From Adiantum capillus-veneris (Eukaryota; Streptophyta; Polypodiopsida; Polypodiales; Pteridaceae): a stretch of DNA of 64,000 bases. The position numbers and the translations under genes are program-made. Where the stretch lies: the NCBI GenBank assembly GCA_014529385.2, contig CM043967.1, positions 79,753,278 through 79,817,277 on the forward strand. Reading direction: 5' to 3'. The notes beneath the pieces were generated by a model. That model saw only the letters and a list, made by a program, of their open reading frames with translations, made no database searches and had not been told where the DNA came from. Of the stretch, positions 36,400 to 48,108 are shown one piece after another (the stretch's first letter is position 1; each line of letters begins with the position of its first letter).

Positions 36400-37141
36400 T
36401 GTGCTTCCTTCCCAGTTCTTCCTACCAAGATTTTCCATAAATCTCCTAACCACTCCCACTGCAAAAGCAATGTTCAATATCGTGGCTACCATGGCGTACA
36501 TAAAACTGCCAACTACTGAAGAATAGGGCACCTTGACCATTTCTTCTTATCAACATCAGACTTGGGAGCATCATTCTTGCTAAGATTTTCATATTCTTGC
36601 ATTGGGGTACTCAATGTAACCTTCCTCCCCTGCATATTAAAATGTTGCAATACCTTGTGGATATACAATTCTTACGAAAACTCCAATATTCCATGTTTTC
36701 TACCCCTCTTGATATGAATACCAAGAAAGTTATTTGCATCTCCCAAATCCTTCATAGAAAATTACAAGCGAAGTGACTTCTTCATGGCAATCTCATCTTT
36801 AGACTTCCGAGCAATGAGCATATCATCAACATACAGTATCAAGATGATAAGTGAACCATCGTTCAATTTTGTGGTAAATAAGTAATGATCTTTCTAACTC
36901 CTAACATAACCTTGGGAGGACTGCATGTACTTGTCAAACTTCATGTACCATTGCCTTGTGCCTTGCTTTAGTCCACACAATGTCTTATGCAATTGACACA
37001 CCGGTTCTGGTCTTGTAGGCATTTTAGGTTTTTCAAAACCCTCTTGCTGCTTTATATAGACATCCTTATCAAGATCCCCGTGAAGGAAAGTCGTCTTCAC
37101 ATCCATCTGGACAAGTTCCATGTCCTCAATGGCTAAACTAG
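36400..37141 (-). pseudogene. Copia B reverse transcriptase
   Basis: MELVQMDVKTTFLHGDLDKD and GLKQGTRQWYMKFDKYMQS (37121-36894) are the finger and palm of copia RT. The catalytic ILYVDDMLIA is readable near 36850-36815, followed by DLGDANNFLGIHIKRG with stops between. The frame is cut near 37141 by the gypsy piece. Confidence 0.87.
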
Positions 37142-37149
37142 AAAAAAAA

Positions 37150-37872
37150 ATACTATTGTCCTTTTTTATGATAAAAAAATCTTAAGTCAATCAATGAGAT
37201 GGCTTATTAGTTAAAGTTGCCCAACCATTGACTCATTCACAATGCTATCCATGTGAGCCTACTCAAGCCTTACAAAGACGAGCCACCAAAAGAACCAATA
37301 ATTGAGGGCCCGCCAGAGATTGAAGATCAAGAAGAGGTGTTGCAGCCTGAATCAATTCTTCAACACGAAGATAAGGTACTAAGACATGGTAAAATTATCA
37401 GACGGTATCTTATTAAATTTAAAAACTATCCTTTTGAATACAACTTAAGGATGGATGTAAGGAATACAACTTAAGGATAGTATGAAACTTGTCAATGCTT
37501 ACAATGCTACACTAGAGTAAGCAAATGTAAATGATTTCTAAATAAATAATTTTTTTGTCTTATAAGACTAATCCTCTTTTATGCACGAATTTAAAACGTA
37601 TGCATGCTTAGAATCATGTTTGTGATGATGACGTCACTCAAACACCAAGTAGAATTTGTCAGTCTACTTTGGGAGTATGATATGGACTAAAGAGCAGACA
37701 TGCTTGCGGCAGCTAAGTCTCCCAAGCACCAAATGGACTAGTTATCCATTCTGGAATGATGTCGTAGGATAAAAAGGGATCCTCTACCCTGTAGGAAACG
37801 TAGACTAATGATTAAGACTTTATCTCTTCTACCTCATAGTTGAGGACGACTATGATTTCAAGAGAGAGGTAA
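37150..37872 (+). pseudogene. Gypsy integrase C-terminus with chromodomain-like end
   Basis: Plus-strand codons HNAIHVSLLKPYKDEPPKEP at about 37230-37290 match the GPY/F-end of Ty3 integrases. A chromodomain-like IIRRYLIKFKNYPFEYNL lies at about 37396-37449, missing the usual tryptophan turn. Stops flank the piece and nothing upstream of the C-terminus remains, so it is a 5'-truncated insertion. AAGAGAGAGGTAA (37860-37872) serves as a polypurine tract for the LTR that follows. Confidence 0.7.
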
Positions 37873-39266
37873 TGTCATAAAATCTAATATCTAACCAACC
37901 CAAATGATTTTCTCATATTAAACTGATCATTTAATGTGGGAGAATAAACGGGAATAAGGGTTAGAATATAGACATGTGCTTATGGATCTGTCTTAATACG
38001 GGGCCAAGGTTGAAGGGGTCCAAATGAGAGATTGTATGTTAAATAGCAATGCTACATAATGGAGCTTAAATACCTTAGGGTTATCTTCATTAAAGACCTC
38101 CAAAAGTAGTGTTAAAAATTCCTTTGACCTAAGGCAACCTTAAGGTGGGAATCCTACTCAAGCATGAGGTGCTTGTCGTGCTTGCTAAGGTACTTAAGGT
38201 GTTTGTGGGAACCTTGCGCAAGCTTGAGGTGCTTCTCATGCTTAAATGACTAAGGTGATTGAAGTATTCAATTCAAACATGATCTCTCAAGAGGCTTAAA
38301 TGACTAAGGTGCTTGAAGTGTTCAATTCAAACATGATTTCTTAAGAAGCATAAAACACACATGTCAAGATCCTCCCCATTTGGCCCTCATAATGTGCTTG
38401 AATCCTATTGGATAAGATTTAAAGGGATCCAATGAGAATTTAGATGCATAAAATAGATAATTAAGCTCTTTCTCTCAAAGAGGAAAAAGAGGAAACATGT
38501 CCAAATGATATAATTAAATAGAGAGAGAGGTGGACTAAGCATGAGATGGGGTATAATCTCCCACACACACACACTCTCATTTGGTGAGGTGAAAAGTGCT
38601 AGAGCTCCATCTCCTCTTGGCTATGGAAGGCAAATCCAACCAAGAGCCATGCTTGTTGAGAAGTTGAGAGACAACACCAACACTCTTGGCTATGGAATGC
38701 AAATCCAACCAAGAGCCATGCTTCAATGCTTAAGCTTGCCATCTTTCTTTATCTTCATTACTATTCTATTATGCTATGCTAAGCAAGAAGAGTGATGATA
38801 AGTGAGGAACTATTTCTTTCTCCTATGAATGATTCTTCTTCCTCTTTCCTACCCTCATTCCGGAGATGGTTAATGCTTTTACAAAGTTTATGTTATGCCC
38901 GTGATGCATGAAGCTTTCCATCTTCATAGCATCACCAAGGTCACAAGGAACACAAAGATTGTATTGTGTTGTCTCTCTTGATGGGAGAATCTATAATACA
39001 AAAGCCTTTTGGAGGGGGGACCGCCCGCTCCAAGTAAATCCGGTCCTCAAGTGTTGTCATGTTCTCTAATACTCTCTCTTGCAAAAATATTGTTCATGCC
39101 AAGTCAATTAAGTATAATGGTTATGTTGCTACCACTAAGTATAATGGTTATGTTGCTACCACTAATTAAGTTCACTCTCTATGTTCTACAAGTAGTCTCA
39201 CAAAAATGCTCACTCTAATTCTCTTAATTCCATTATTCTCAACGTTCATAGGCCATTTCCATTACA
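37873..39266 (+). mobile_element. Gypsy 3' LTR inside copia B (about 1.39 kb)
   Basis: Starts TGTCATAAAATC after a polypurine tract and ends near CCATTACA, just before copia integrase sequence resumes. It contains internal duplications: CAAATCCAACCAAGAGCCAT twice (about 38632 and 38701) and a 26-bp tandem repeat AAGTATAATGGTTATG... at about 39109-39160. The end is inferred from CA and from the resumption of copia B. Confidence 0.55.
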
Positions 39267-39289
39267 AGTAGTGGTAGGTACATCGCTAG

Positions 39290-39770
39290 TAGACTAAGTT
39301 GTTTGCATAATTGGACTTGATGCTACGTCCTTGAATTTCAATTTGCAATAAAACCTTTTTCTTTGCATCTTTGATTCATTAAAGATCACTTGTGAGTTAT
39401 GAATGACTCTCCAAGATTTCGGGTGTAATTTTGAGGTAAATATTCCATAGCTAGCATGGAAGTGACCTTCTCTTGAATAGTTCTATTTCATGCACTCAAC
39501 AACTCCATTCTAAGCAGTTGTGTACGGTGTAGTAAACTACCATTGAATTCCTCTTTAGCTATACAAAAATTCTTGAACTCAGTGGAGATATACTCTCGCC
39601 CATTGTACAAAGGCTTCAATTTCTTGCTTGACTGGCTCTTAACCATAGCTAGGAACTTCTGGAAGACACTAAAGACTTCATCTTTCCTCTTCAAGAGGTA
39701 GACCCAAACCTTTCCAGTAGAGTCATCTATGAAGGTCAAGAAATAAAATTCCTCCCCTTATGCGGCATAG
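39290..39770 (-). pseudogene. Copia B integrase
   Basis: FIDDSTGKVWVYLLKRKDEV (39736-39677) and LKPLYNGREYISTEFKNF mark the catalytic core. NRTIQEKVTSMLA and then VIFNESK continue leftward in shifted frames to about 39300. In the copy the second catalytic segment reads YNGREY instead of a DNGGEY-like motif, so the aspartate is lost. Dead. Confidence 0.85.
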
Positions 39771-39809
39771 GCCCACATAGATCACTATGAACCACATCTA
39801 GAAAATTTA

Positions 39810-40180
39810 CTAACTTTCTATCCAATGGCAAACAAGTATGCTTAGTTTGTTTCCCATATATGCAATGCTCACACAAACTATGCCACATATCTCAAGCTTA
39901 TGAGAATCATCCAACTTAGCTAAACCATGTGTAGAATCATAATTGGGGAACCACTCCGTGAGGAGTAACATGAAAACTTGCACTTGAGTCAATGATCCAA
40001 TTCTACACATAACATTCAACGAGAGCTAATAAAGCCTTTAAATTTAAAGTAGAAGTGAAAACTAGTGCATCTAATGGTTGTTGCACATCAAGAACAACAT
40101 CAACATGTGGAGACACAATGACATTGAGCTACTCTATCTTCACACTGCTTTTAAGAGGTGAAAGACTAACGGAAATGGCT
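39810..40180 (-). pseudogene. Copia B protease and pre-integrase region
   Basis: Fragments such as FPNYDSTHGLAKLDDSHKLE and a downstream YGKQTKH...HSD-like stretch sit between gag and integrase where the aspartic protease and zinc region belong. They are in broken frames. Confidence 0.55.
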
Positions 40181-40941
40181 TTACCCTTCTCTTTTTGAAA
40201 CAAATGACAATCCTTTCTCATGTGTCATTTCTTGTGAGACAATGGTAGCATTCAATGTTTCTTGTGTCACGTCCACGAATCTTGCTATGTGAAGGATTGC
40301 AATTGTGAGAATCATCGCGATTGTGACTATGAACTCTTTTCCATTGATGGTTTTTCTAGCTACTTTCACCAGCCATATATGCATCACCATGTCCACTAAT
40401 GTCGAGATATTGACGTTGAATCTCATCCGTGAACAAAGCATTAGTAACATCACTGAAAACAAGCTTGCCTAGAGGGACAAAGTTACTAATGTCTATGTTA
40501 AATGTATCCCATGATGCAAGCAAAGAGCATAGCAAGAAATGGCTAGAAGTCAATTGCATAAACAAGCTATTAAACTCATTTAAGTGGAGACTGACACTGC
40601 TACCTTCCTTCATGTTCAAATGCATAAGCTTCTTCATCACAAACACTTTGTTTGGTGTACTCTTACCATCCCAAGCTCGACTCCCATAATTCTTTTGTAG
40701 TAGACTTGTCCATAATTGTGAAGAAAAAGGACTCACCAAGTTGTAGAAGAATGGTCACCATAGCATGAGCATTAAGCTCCCCCCACTCATCATCAATGTA
40801 AACATCCTCTTTACTCTCTTTCAATAGCATTGCAAGGCTCTTATTGACCAAGACATCAAGCATACGTTGCTTCCATATCGTGAAGTTTGTGCCATCAAAC
40901 TTCTTGATATGATACTCCTCTTTCTCAGAGGTTTCAACCAT
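40181..40941 (-). pseudogene. Copia B gag
   Basis: Starts near MVETSEKEEYHIKKFDGTNF (40941) with the WKQRMLDVLVNKSLAM and DEWGELNAHAMVTILLQL segments of UBN2-type Gag. A frameshift near 40690 leads to LMHLNMKEGSSVSLHLNEFN and LASWDTFNIDISN. A degenerate zinc-knuckle region (ECYHC-like) lies near 40255. It resembles copia A gag in layout. Confidence 0.87.
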
Positions 40942-42230
40942 GACTGTCAAGAGAAAATGCAAGAGAGTGAGACTAGAAATTTATGGCAAACTTTTTTACA
41001 AAAATTTCGATAGAGTCTTATTTGCATAAAGATCAAAATCTCAACCAAAAACTCTGCAAAATCACTGCAATGTCAAAGCCAAAGAGTTCTATACCCAAAC
41101 TAGAGAACTCACAGGAAAAATACGACAAAGTCTCCTTTGTACGGAGATTGAAATCTCAAAAAAAACTCGAGACAAAATCAACGCATAAAATATCAAGAAT
41201 GCTCTTTGGGAATAAACTGACATATATTGCTAAAAAAAAATGTCGAATGACTGCAAACTTGACGTCTAAGCACCTATACCCATCTATACATATCCTATGG
41301 TGAGGCCATGAATGAGGATCTCCAGCAACTTAATACACCTCACATCGGGTAACCCGGCCCCTAATGCTCGGCTTCAAAAAACCTCACACAAGGACCCTCA
41401 CAAAAGGTTGTGTAGACACGACTAGCCATAGTCTAAGAAAGGGCTCTTCTAGATTGAGTCTCAGAAACGGTCAAAACTGTCAAAACAAGCCAAAATCGAC
41501 TACATAGTGACGTATAATATCAATATCCACAACAAAACGTACATCCAAAGCATGAAATTATCACTGCAAAATTACAGAACACACGCTCAAACAAGCGCCA
41601 ATGAGTATGCAAGTGAAAGCACAGAACCAGCTCCCTGGCAAGGACTAAAATGCTCTCAACAGAGTATAAGCATCCTCAAGTGATGGTCACACATAAACCA
41701 TATGTATCCAAACTTTCACTAAAACTTACATGGTTGTCACTGCCAAAGATGCTCGTAGATTCGAGCTCTCTCGATGTAGCAAATCATCTCCAAAATCACT
41801 TTAAATCACCACAATATGCATACATGGTCTGCATATCTATCTGCAACTTCTTCAATGTCCTACAACCGATCACTCAATATCTCTCAAACCGTTCAGAATT
41901 TGTGGAAACTTCCTTCTGCAAAGTTGCAGATTTCAAAAAACAGTCAGGAATTGTGGGAATGGACATGAAACGAGTTGTTTTTATGGGTCAAAACAAATCT
42001 GTAAAAATTTACTCTTGCCCTACAGGGGGTCTGCTAAACGTACAGCAAAATTGGTGCAAAATTTGGAAAAACTTTCAACTAGAGAGTTGTAAACTAAGAT
42101 GTTTTGAGTGACAATGAAGAGAACCAAGCTTAAAACCGATCTAATTTCTACTGCAAAATAGTGCTGAAATTTTTGCAGCTTCACCACAATCTTCACCGCG
42201 ACGTTGCAATGATGCAAGACCTTCACACTA
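40942..42230 (-). mobile_element. Long leader of copia B
   Basis: About 1.3 kb between primer site and gag without a conserved frame. Copia A has a leader of about 1.05 kb in the same place. Confidence 0.6.
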
Positions 42231-42242
42231 GCTCTGATACCA
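42231..42242 (-). other. Primer-binding site of copia B
   Basis: TGGTATCAGAGC on the minus strand, two bases from the LTR. Confidence 0.88.
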
Positions 42243-42244
42243 CT

Positions 42245-42441
42245 TGAAGAGTGTGTGGTGTGTGTGGAGTGCGAGGAAAAAGAAGAGCACACACAAGCAC
42301 GATGTGGGTGGAGCTCTTTGTGAGAATTCGTAATTACCTCACTATGCCTTATTGTTCTATACATATCCTATTGATGTCAAAGCACCTATACCTGTTTGTA
42401 CATATCCTATGGTGTCCCGCTAGTTGGCCTGAATCCTAATA
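42245..42441 (-). mobile_element. 5' LTR of copia B (197 bp)
   Basis: Matches 35627-35798. It carries an extra short repeat of CATATCCTATGG-type sequence, which explains the greater length. Confidence 0.8.
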
Positions 42442-42501
42442 CTGATAGCTCTAGCATTGCAACCTTTGTGTGTCTATGCTCATTTAGAATCTACTGGCCT
42501 C

Positions 42502-42677
42502 TGAAGGACTATCAGCGAAAGTGCGACGCGAGAGAGAGTGCGAGAAGAAGAGCACGACGATATGGTGAACTCGCTTTGTTGTAATGTACAGAGCATAGTG
42601 AGTTCTTATTAGGTTTTTACAAAAGAATATGTGTACATACATGGCTGCCCACCCACTTACCGCTTTATACCCCAACA
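42502..42677 (-). mobile_element. 3' LTR of copia A
   Basis: Differs from 47813-48004 by roughly ten substitutions and one 16-bp-scale deletion, so the insertion is not very recent. Confidence 0.93.
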
Positions 42678-42692
42678 ACATCCCACTTAAAG
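42678..42692 (-). other. Polypurine tract of copia A
   Basis: On the minus strand TTTAAGTGGGATGT directly precedes the LTR TG. Confidence 0.7.
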
Positions 42693-42766
42693 TCCAATGT
42701 GGTACTTTAAGTGTGAGAGAAGCTACTATACAAGCTAATATACAAGAGATGTAGAGAAGTGATGTA

Positions 42767-44230
42767 CTACCCTACACCTAACTGCATGCGAATTTGTGCA
42801 AAGCTCTCTGAGGGAAGTCCTTTTGTAAGTAGATCAGCAGGATTTTCTGTGGTGTGAACTTTGACAAGATGAATTTGCTTATCCTCGAGCATTTCCCTGA
42901 TGAAATGATACTTCACATCCACATGCTTTGTCTTTGAGTGATAAATTGGATTGCGAGCCAATTGTATAGCACTCTGACTATCACAACATAACACATGCAT
43001 CTCTTCTTTGATTCCCAAATCTGTTACTAGTCGATTTAGCCAAATTGATTCTTTGCATGCCTCTGATGCTGCACCATATTCAGCCTCTGTAGTAGACTGA
43101 GTAACACAATCTTGTAATCTAGAATGCCATGATACTGCTCCACCAGCCAATGTAAAGACATACCCTGACGTAGACCTTCGGTTGTCTAAGTCACCTGCAT
43201 AATCTGAGTCTGTAAAACCCTTTACACTTAGCTCCTGACTCCCATAGCATATACGCATACTCTTTGTAGCTTTCAGGTATCTCAATATTCCTTTCACTGC
43301 CTCCCAATGTTTCTTATTCTGGGTTGGACATGTATCGACTTACTACTCCCACTGCAAATGCAATGTCTGGGCGAGTAGCAATCATTGCATACATCAAACT
43401 ACCCACTGCAGACGCATATGGAATCTTATCCATTTCAGCATGTTCTTCCTCAGACACAGGACAATCTTGTTTGCTAAGTTTCACATATGGTGGCAATGGA
43501 ACACTCAATGCCTTTCCCTTCTCCATATTGAAACGTTGCAAAATCTTGTCAATATACTCTGTTTGAGATAACCAAATCAACTTCTTTGATTTGTCTCTCT
43601 CAATGCGCATACCAAGTATATGACTTGCCTTACCCATGTTTTTCATGTCAAACGATTTTGCCATCTTTGACTTCAAAGCTGAAATTTCTTCCAAGTGCTT
43701 GTTGCCAGCAATCAACATGTCATCCACATACAAAATAAGGATGAGCCAACTACCATCCTTAGCCTTCTTTGTATATAGACAGTGATCGAACTCACTACGT
43801 TTGTAGCCTTGAGAAAGCATAAACTTGTGGAATTTATGGTACCATGCCCTCGGTGATTGCTTTAAGCCATAAAGACTCTTTAACAACTGGCATACCAAAT
43901 CTTCCTTGCCTTTCTCAACAAACCCTTCTGGCTGCTGCATGTAAATTTCCACATCTAAATCACCATGCAAGAACGCTATCTTGACATCCATTTGGTGCAA
44001 CACCAAATCTAATATGGCAACCAATGCAAGAAAGCATCTCAATGTAGTCATCTTGACCACCGGAGAGAAAACTTCATCAAAGTCAATGCCTTGTTCTTGC
44101 TTAAAGCCCTTGGAAACAAGCCTTGCTTTGTACTTTGGTTGACTATCATGAGCGGTGATCTTATACCTGTAAACCCATTTACAAGGTAGAGCCTTTTGCC
44201 CTGTGGTAATTTAACTAGCTTCCATGTCTG
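42767..44230 (-). pseudogene. Copia A reverse transcriptase and RNase H
   Basis: RT runs from KWVYRYKITAHDSQPKYKAR (about 44180) through HQMDVKIAFLHGDLDVEIYM, YGLKQSPRAWYHKF and the catalytic LILYVDDMLIAGN (about 43740), to SLMYAMIATRPDIAFAVGVV. A 1-nt insertion near 43316 puts RNase H (VKGFTDSDYAGDLDNRRSTS, STTEAEYGAASEACKESIW, CDSQSAIQLARNPIYHSKTK, ENPADLLTKGLP) in another frame, ending with a stop at 42767. Apart from the shift, all key motifs look intact. The upstream shift is near 44190. Confidence 0.95.
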
Positions 44231-46747
44231 GTTTTTATGCGGAGCTGTCATCTCTGACTGCATGGCCAATTGCCAATTCCCAGAGTCCTTCATTTGCACT
44301 GCTTCCTTGCAACATGAAGGCTCATTGCAATCAGTCAACATGACATAGTTCATAGATGGAACAAACCGATCACGAGGTCGCGTGATACGTCCAGATCTAC
44401 GCAAAATAGGTGGCTCAGGCTCAGCCACAACCTGTGGTTCCAATCTATCTTGTCCTTGCTCCTCTTGAGCCATGGAATTTTGTCTTGCACGTGCAGGTCC
44501 ATCTTCTTGGAAGACAACTCTTCTAATCTCCTCAACCCTCTCTAGTTTAGAATGATATTTCGATTCTTTAAAGTGAACATCATTGCTGCGGATAACCTTT
44601 CTGGATTCGGGATCCCAAAGTCTGTACCCCATCTCACTAGAATTACCATAGCCTAGAAAGATGCACTTTCTACTCTTTGGCTCAAGTTTGTTCCTAAATT
44701 CCTTTGGAACATGAGTATATGCCTCACAACCAAAGACTCTGAGATGCTTGTATGAGGGCATTTTGCCTGACCATACCATCTCTGGCACTGAATCCTTCTA
44801 CAAAACCTTGCTAGGAGATCTATTTATAAGATGAACAGCTGTTGATACAGCTTCAGCCCAAAACCCATTTGGCAGCTGTGCATTAGACAACATACTTCTG
44901 ACCTTCTCTTGTATGGTCCTATTCATCCTCTCAGCAACACCATTTTGAGGAGGATTGTAAGGAGCAGTAAGTTCACGTTTTATACCTTTTGACTCACAAA
45001 AGTCCTGAAAGGCCCTTGAAACATACTCGCCACCATTGTCAGTGCGTAAGCATTTAAGCTTCTTGCCACTCTGATTCTCCACAAGTGTCACAAACGTTTT
45101 GAAAACACTAAACGCTTCATCCTTGTGCTTGAGAAAGTAAACCCATACTTTCCTCGAGTAATCATCTATAAATGTCATAAAGTAAGAAGCTCCCCCTAGA
45201 GATAGGTTAGGCATAGGTCCACACAAATCACTATGAACAAGTGCCAACTGTGTGTCTCTTCTACTGCTTCTATGCTTATGTGGCTGCTGTGTTTGCTTAC
45301 CATACAGACAATGTTCACAGAATTCAAAGTCATTAAATGAAAAGCCAGGCAAATAACCAAAATGAGACAAGATTTCCATTCCCTTCTTGGACATATGTCC
45401 TAACCGGCTATGCCACAAAGAAACGCTCGGTTGCTCGGTTACATTGATTACATTTTTAGAGACATTTGATACATAAATCATGTAAAGTCCTCCAGACTTT
45501 ACTCCATGTGCTACTGTCATCGAACCCTTGGATATCTTCCACATGTTCTGTCCAAAAGTGGTGACATAGCCAGAATCATCAAGTAAACCTGTGCTGATCA
45601 AGCTCTTTGTAATTGCTGGAACATGTCTCACATTCTTCAGCGTGAAAGAAGAGCCATTCTGAAACTTCAATTGAACATCTCCAACACCTAAGATCTCACA
45701 TGTCTGCCCATTGCCTAGCCGAACATGATCTTTATTGGTCACATAAGAGGTAAACCACTCCTTGTTTGGAGACACATGAAGTGATGCCCCTGAGTGTATA
45801 ATCCAGTCACTCAGTGCATTTCCATCAGATGATGTAAGAAGAGCTGAGTCCATTGTATTCTTCAAGAAGTAGATGTCTCCTGACACTAGACTGTCATCCT
45901 CTGCAACAGTGTTTGTCACATTTATTTCTTGAATTTTCACTGAGGACTTGTTCTTCTCACCATGGTCTTCAACTTTCTCTTTGCCTTTTTTTGCTTTCCA
46001 TTCTCTGCAGTCTCTTTTCATGTGACCCTTGCCACAATGGTAGCATTCTATGTCACTCTTGCCTTTAGCACTGCAAGACGTGCTACGAGACTGATTCCAC
46101 TTTCCACCTTTGTACTTTTCTTTGGTCCTTCCCCTGACAACTAAGGTTGTTCCTTTGCCTTTGTCCATTGTCTTTCTGTTGGTTTTTTCAGTAAGCAGAT
46201 TGCCTTCTACACCTGCTATGGTCAAACCATCTGAAGGTGCAGAATTACTCAAAGCTGTGCGAAAAGTGTCCCAATTTTCCGGCAATGTGATCAACAGGAA
46301 CATAGCTCTAACAGGTTCATCAAACTTGACACCTTGAGCTGACAACTGACTGTAGATGGTGTTGAATTCATTCAGATGATTGGACATAGGTGTCCCTTCT
46401 TTCATCTTCAAGTCAACAAGATTCTTAAGCCAGTATACCTGTGAAGCTGCACTCTGCTTCTCATAAAGATCACTCAGCTTTGTCCATGCTTCATAAGCCG
46501 ACATCTCATCTACTACATTGAAGTAAACGCTTTCTGCCAAAGTCAGCATAATGGTAGAAAGTGCCAATTCATCCATTTCGCTCCATTCATCTTCGTCCAT
46601 ATCTTGTGGTTTTATCCCCTTGAGCTTTATAGGTTTTATCTGCTTCTTTTGTACCAACACGTGCCAAATCTGCTTCTTCCACAATGGGAAGTTGGTTCCA
46701 TCCAGCTTCTTGATATTGTAAAGAGCAGTGTCCTGTGATCCAGCCAT
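44190..46747 (-). pseudogene. Copia A gag, protease and integrase (gag-pol)
   Basis: ATG at 46747 opens a 649-codon frame. Gag occupies roughly residues 1-230 (LDGTNFPLWKKQIWHVL, LNEFNTIYSQLSAQG). The zinc knuckle CYHCGKGHMKRDC (about 233-246) is one residue short between C2 and H. The protease motif reads DWIIHSGASLHVSP near residue 312, with histidine where the catalytic aspartate belongs. Integrase shows HSDLCGPMP, RTDNGGEYVS and NGVAERMNRT near residues 505, 570 and 606, the DD35E spacing. A TAG at 44798-44800 stops the frame, which continues in phase (PEMVWSGKMPSYKHLRVFGC) until a 1-nt shift near 44190. Confidence 0.95.
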
Positions 46748-47798
46748 AGCTACGCTTCACAGTAGTTTACTTTCCTGGGAAAAATTCGGCAGAGTTGCCC
46801 CTGTAAACTGACCTCTGAACCAATATCAACCTGTCAAATGAACCAAGAAAGCTTCAGATTCTGTAAAAATTTCGGCAGAGTAAATGTCTCTGGTGTACTC
46901 AAAAAACATTGTCTCTCTAACACTGTAAGCTGCGGGTAAACCTGTCTTGCACCTGTACAGTCTCTCACTATCCTGTCATTGTCATGTAAGCATAGACTAC
47001 GACAATGCCTCAACGGCAGTAAATCAAAGATGCAATCCCAACTGTTTAACTCACAGTCAATACATCCTAGCTGCCTATCTAAGGGTGCTCGAGGGATCTC
47101 TCCAAGACCTGTATCACCGAAAGGATCTCAACATTCGAGAATCCCCCAGCTCAACAAAACCTCACTCGACCCTCAACAAAGGCTGCAGTAAATCTGACAA
47201 AACATAGACTTCCCACAAAGTCATACATCCACAAATTTCCCACTATATGTTGTAGCCGCTGCGGCGGTTGTTTGCTGTGTGACTCACAGCCAGCAAACCC
47301 TCAACAGAGATACATCATCTCTGACAATACATCCCATGTGGAAGTACCTGCAATGTCAGGATGAAATCTGGAATATCAAGCAGCAAACACAAGCTACCTG
47401 ATGAACTAGTGGATGTCGCCTACAATCTGTGTGTAGATGCGCCCATGTTGTATGTGACACGCCTCCAAGAACTGTGAACCGTCCTTCGATGTGTAGACAG
47501 CCACAGATCAACACTTTGGGAGTGCTGATATCCTCAACACCTGCAGTCGTAGGCCGAAACCCCAAATTTGCAGAGTAGGATCTACACCCGCCGAGATCAC
47601 GTAGTCGAAAATGGCCTGCACAGAACTTTGTCGAAGCCGAACGGTGGCCGAGATGACCTCAGAATGAAATTCTGAGAACACCGAAAGCTTCGGCCTCACC
47701 CACAGGATTTGGGGCCGTGTCTTCGCCTGTCGAATCTCACTCCAATCTAAGCAGGTGACTCTGGCTACCTGCAAATGCTGCCTCGAGCCTCGATCTGA
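46748..47798 (-). mobile_element. Leader of copia A
   Basis: About 1.05 kb between primer site and gag start, no conserved frame. Confidence 0.7.
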
Positions 47799-47810
47799 GC
47801 TCTGATACCA
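47799..47810 (-). other. Primer-binding site of copia A
   Basis: TGGTATCAGAGC on the minus strand, two bases inside the 5' LTR. Confidence 0.92.
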
Positions 47811-47812
47811 GT

Positions 47813-48004
47813 TGAAGGACTATGAGAGGAAGTGCGACGCGAGAGAGAGTGCGAGAAGAAGAGCACGACAATATGGTGAACTCGCTCTATTGTAATGTAC
47901 AGAGCATAGTGAGTTCTTATTAGGTTTTTACAAAAGAATATGTGTACATACCTGGCGGCCCGCCCACTTACCTGGGCGACCACATTGGGCTTTATACGCC
48001 AACA
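47813..48004 (-). mobile_element. 5' LTR of copia A (192 bp)
   Basis: TGAAGGACTATG...GCCAACA, matching 42502-42677. Target duplication GCCTC follows at 48005-48009. Confidence 0.93.
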
Positions 48005-48031
48005 GCCTCCTGCTATGCATCATGCATGGAG

Positions 48032-48033
<2 letters not shown>

Positions 48034-48106
<73 letters not shown>
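48034..48106. repeat. (GA)n microsatellite
   Basis: About 36 GA units just outside copia A. Confidence 0.97.

Positions 48107-48108
<2 letters not shown>

Larger units (their letters stand above)
35627..42441 (-). mobile_element. Ty1/copia element B, 6.8 kb, interrupted by a gypsy fragment
   Basis: Two LTRs sharing TGAAGAGTGTGTGGTG, a tRNA-Met primer site, and the copia order gag, protease, integrase, RT, RNase H on the minus strand. Flanking bases CTAAT (35622-35626) and CTGAT (42442-42446) may be the target duplication with one mutation. A plus-strand gypsy piece (about 37150-39266) replaces the integrase-RT junction. All genes are broken. Confidence 0.85.
42502..48004 (-). mobile_element. 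Ty1/copia element A, 5.5 kb, nearly complete
   Basis: LTRs of 176 and 192 bp (TGAAGGACTAT...CCAACA), perfect 5-bp target duplication GCCTC (42497-42501 and 48005-48009), tRNA-Met primer site, polypurine tract, and a long gag-pol on the minus strand. Its breaks are few: one stop, two 1-nt shifts and two motif changes. Confidence 0.95.

Noticed and set aside
45853-46337. Plus-strand frames opposite copia A gag
   Set aside because: They are shadows of the minus-strand gag-pol frame with its clear motifs.
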